DNA from: Ruaniaceae bacterium
Lineage (GTDB): Bacteria; Actinomycetota; Actinomycetes; Actinomycetales; Actinomycetaceae
NCBI GenBank assembly: GCA_030450655.1
Contig: JAKDIE010000086.1
Span: 1-6,431, forward strand
Direction of reading: 5' to 3'
Length of the DNA stretch: 6,431 nucleotides
The first letter of the stretch is position 1. Each line of letters begins with the position of its first letter. The position numbers and the translations under genes are program-made. This document shows, piece after piece, positions 4,977 to 6,431 of the stretch. Under the pieces are notes generated by a model, which had not been told where the DNA came from, searched no databases, and was given only the letters and a program-made list of their open reading frames with translations.

Positions 4977-6431
4977 GTGACCATCTCGCAGCCCGCTCCC
5001 CCACGCCACATCCTCGCGCGTGCCTCGAGCGCCTTTCGTGCGATACTCACGGGCATGCCGTATCTCGTCAAAGAGAGGGACCGCGCCGCGGCGGTCACCT
5101 CGCCCATTCCCGTCGATATGAGCCTGCCGCGGGTCTGCGTGATCGGTGCCGGCTCGTGCGGCATCGCCGCCGCCAAAACCCTCTATCTTGCCGGAATCCC
5201 GTTCGAGTGTTTCGAGCAGGGTGGCGCGATCGGCGGAAACTGGCTGATTGACAATCCCAATGGGAAATCCGCCTGCTACGAGACTCTCGAGATCAATACC
5301 TCCTGCCCTCGGATGGCCTTCTCCGACTTCCCGATGCCCACGGATTACCCCGCGTACGCACGGCACGATCAAGTCCAGGCGTACTTCGAGGAGTACGTGG
5401 ATCATTTCGGCTTTCGGGAGAGAATCACCTTCCACACCGAGGTGACGGAGGTGACCCGGGGCGACGGCGGCTCCTGGCTCGTGCGCACGAAAGGTCCCGA
5501 TGGCGAACGCGTCCGCACGTTCGATGCGGTCCTCATCGCAAATGGGCACCACTGGAACCCGCGGCTGCCCGATCCGGCGTATCCCGGCACGTTCGACGGC
5601 GCGCAGATCCACGCACACGAGTATCGCTCCGGCGAGCAGTTGGACTGGCGCCACGTGGTCGTCGTCGGGGCAGGAAATTCCGCCATGGACATTGCCGTGG
5701 AGGGGTCACAGCGCGCTGCCACCGTTCACCTCTCGGTGCGGCGAGGACAATGGGTGCTGAAGAAGTGGCTCCTTGGGCAACCATCGGACCAGATCGCGCT
5801 GCCCGGATGGATGCCGTGGTGGGCGACTAGCCTCCGTTTGCGCGTGGGCGCGGTGACCTCCGGCGGGCTCGCGTGGTATGGGCTACCCACGCCGCCCCAC
5901 ACGCCGGGACAATCGCACCCGGTCCAGTCGGATCGAATCCGCGAACGTATCGCCGCAGGGCGGGTGTGCGTGAAGCCCGGGATCGAACGACTCGATGGCG
6001 ACGCAGTGGTGTTTTTGGACGGCAGCCGCGTTCCGGCCGATCTGATCGTGTGGGCGACTGGCTACAACGTGTCCTTCCCGTTCCTCGATCCGCGCCTGGT
6101 CGAAGCGGCCGAGAACGAACTGCCGCTCTTCAAGCGGACCATCCATCCCGATCTTCCCGGGCTGTACTTCATCGGTCTGCTACAGCCGGTAGGGGCGGTG
6201 ATGCCGCTCGCCCAAGCACAGAGCGAATGGATCGCCGAGATCCTTGCGGGGGCGTACGCCACACCGTCCGATTCGGAGATGAGAGCAACGATGGGCCGCG
6301 ATCACGATCGCAACAAGCGGCAGTTCTACGCATCGCCGCGGCACACGATGGAGGTCGATTTCGATCATTTTCTGTGGGATCTCGGGCGCGAGCGTGCGCG
6401 GGGACGGGCCCGCACACGTGCCCATTCACGC
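4977..6431 (+). CDS. Flavin-containing monooxygenase (3' end outside window)
   Basis: The frame stays open from GTG 4977 to the right edge (485 codons, no stop). Landmarks are the FAD-binding GAGSCG (residues 57-62), GGNW (86-89), the FMO signature F-x-G-x3-H-x3-Y (Phe206, Gly208, His212, Tyr216), the NADPH-binding GAGNSA (231-236) and ATGY (360-363). The C-terminal MEVDFDHFLWDLGRERARG resembles the usual end of bacterial FMOs, so only a few residues are probably missing. These enzymes use NADPH and O2 to oxygenate N or S atoms, or sometimes ketones (Baeyer-Villiger). Tyr at the end of the signature, rather than the Trp of classical Baeyer-Villiger enzymes, favours the FMO class. It lies 13 nt after the symporter stop, so it belongs to the operon and may act on the released aglycone (inference). 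Family proteins usually begin near MSLPRVCVIGAG (Met48, ATG 5118); the 47-residue extension is odd, but only GTG 4977 has a good ribosome site. Confidence 0.88.
   Translation, partial: MTISQPAPPRHILARASSAFRAILTGMPYLVKERDRAAAVTSPIPVDMSLPRVCVIGAGSCGIAAAKTLYLAGIPFECFEQGGAIGGNWLIDNPNGKSACYETLEINTSCPRMAFSDFPMPTDYPAYARHDQVQAYFEEYVDHFGFRERITFHTEVTEVTRGDGGSWLVRTKGPDGERVRTFDAVLIANGHHWNPRLPDPAYPGTFDGAQIHAHEYRSGEQLDWRHVVVVGAGNSAMDIAVEGSQRAATVHLSVRRGQWVLKKWLLGQPSDQIALPGWMPWWATSLRLRVGAVTSGGLAWYGLPTPPHTPGQSHPVQSDRIRERIAAGRVCVKPGIERLDGDAVVFLDGSRVPADLIVWATGYNVSFPFLDPRLVEAAENELPLFKRTIHPDLPGLYFIGLLQPVGAVMPLAQAQSEWIAEILAGAYATPSDSEMRATMGRDHDRNKRQFYASPRHTMEVDFDHFLWDLGRERARGRARTRAHSR

Noticed and set aside
5042..5057. 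Internal promoter (GATACT) with FMO start at ATG 5055
   Set aside because: The -10-like hexamer is isolated, with no -35 match at 16-18 bp, and lies too close to the ATG to leave room for a ribosome site.
6395..6431. Arg-rich end of the FMO as a sign of frameshift or read-through
   Set aside because: The conserved MEVDFDHFLWDL ending precedes it in frame, and basic tails are common in this family. The stop simply lies beyond the window.

Overview
The window reads as chromosome of a high-GC Gram-positive bacterium (Actinomycetota). The coding regions I counted by hand run about 60-67% G+C, the leftmost gene is an actinobacterial-type DUF349 protein, and the families to its right are common in that phylum. 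I cannot name a genus. All genes lie on the + strand, and no RNA genes, insertion sequences, CRISPR arrays or long repeats are visible.

Layout: (1) The 3' part of a DUF349 coiled-coil protein enters from the left edge and ends at 1332. (2) A 119-bp intergenic region (1333-1451) carries an imperfect palindrome that overlaps a candidate promoter and is followed by a strong ribosome binding site. (3) A three-gene, tightly packed operon follows. Its first gene is a 684-codon ORF (1452-3506) that joins a complete TetR-type repressor to a complete glycoside hydrolase family 5 (GH5) enzyme resembling endoglycoceramidases. Two bases later comes a GPH/MelB-type MFS glycoside symporter (3509-4963), and 13 bases after that a flavin-containing monooxygenase (FMO, 4977 to the right edge, open at its 3' end).

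Proposed joint function (inference): the symporter imports a glycoside, the GH5 part, which has no signal peptide, cleaves it in the cytosol, and the FMO may oxidise the released aglycone. The TetR part would repress the operon from the palindrome at 1369-1390 until a substrate or product is present. If the fusion is real, sensor, DNA-binding repressor and catabolic enzyme sit in one polypeptide, a 'trigger enzyme' arrangement I do not know for TetR plus GH5.

The main caution is the junction. A five-T tract at 2050-2054 lies exactly between the two halves. Losing one T would end the TetR part at a TGA at 2062-2064, 14 bases before an ATG (2079) that has its own AAAGGGG ribosome binding site. 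The fusion may therefore be a recent natural indel, a sequencing error over two ordinary adjacent genes, or a locus that makes both a fused and a separate hydrolase.
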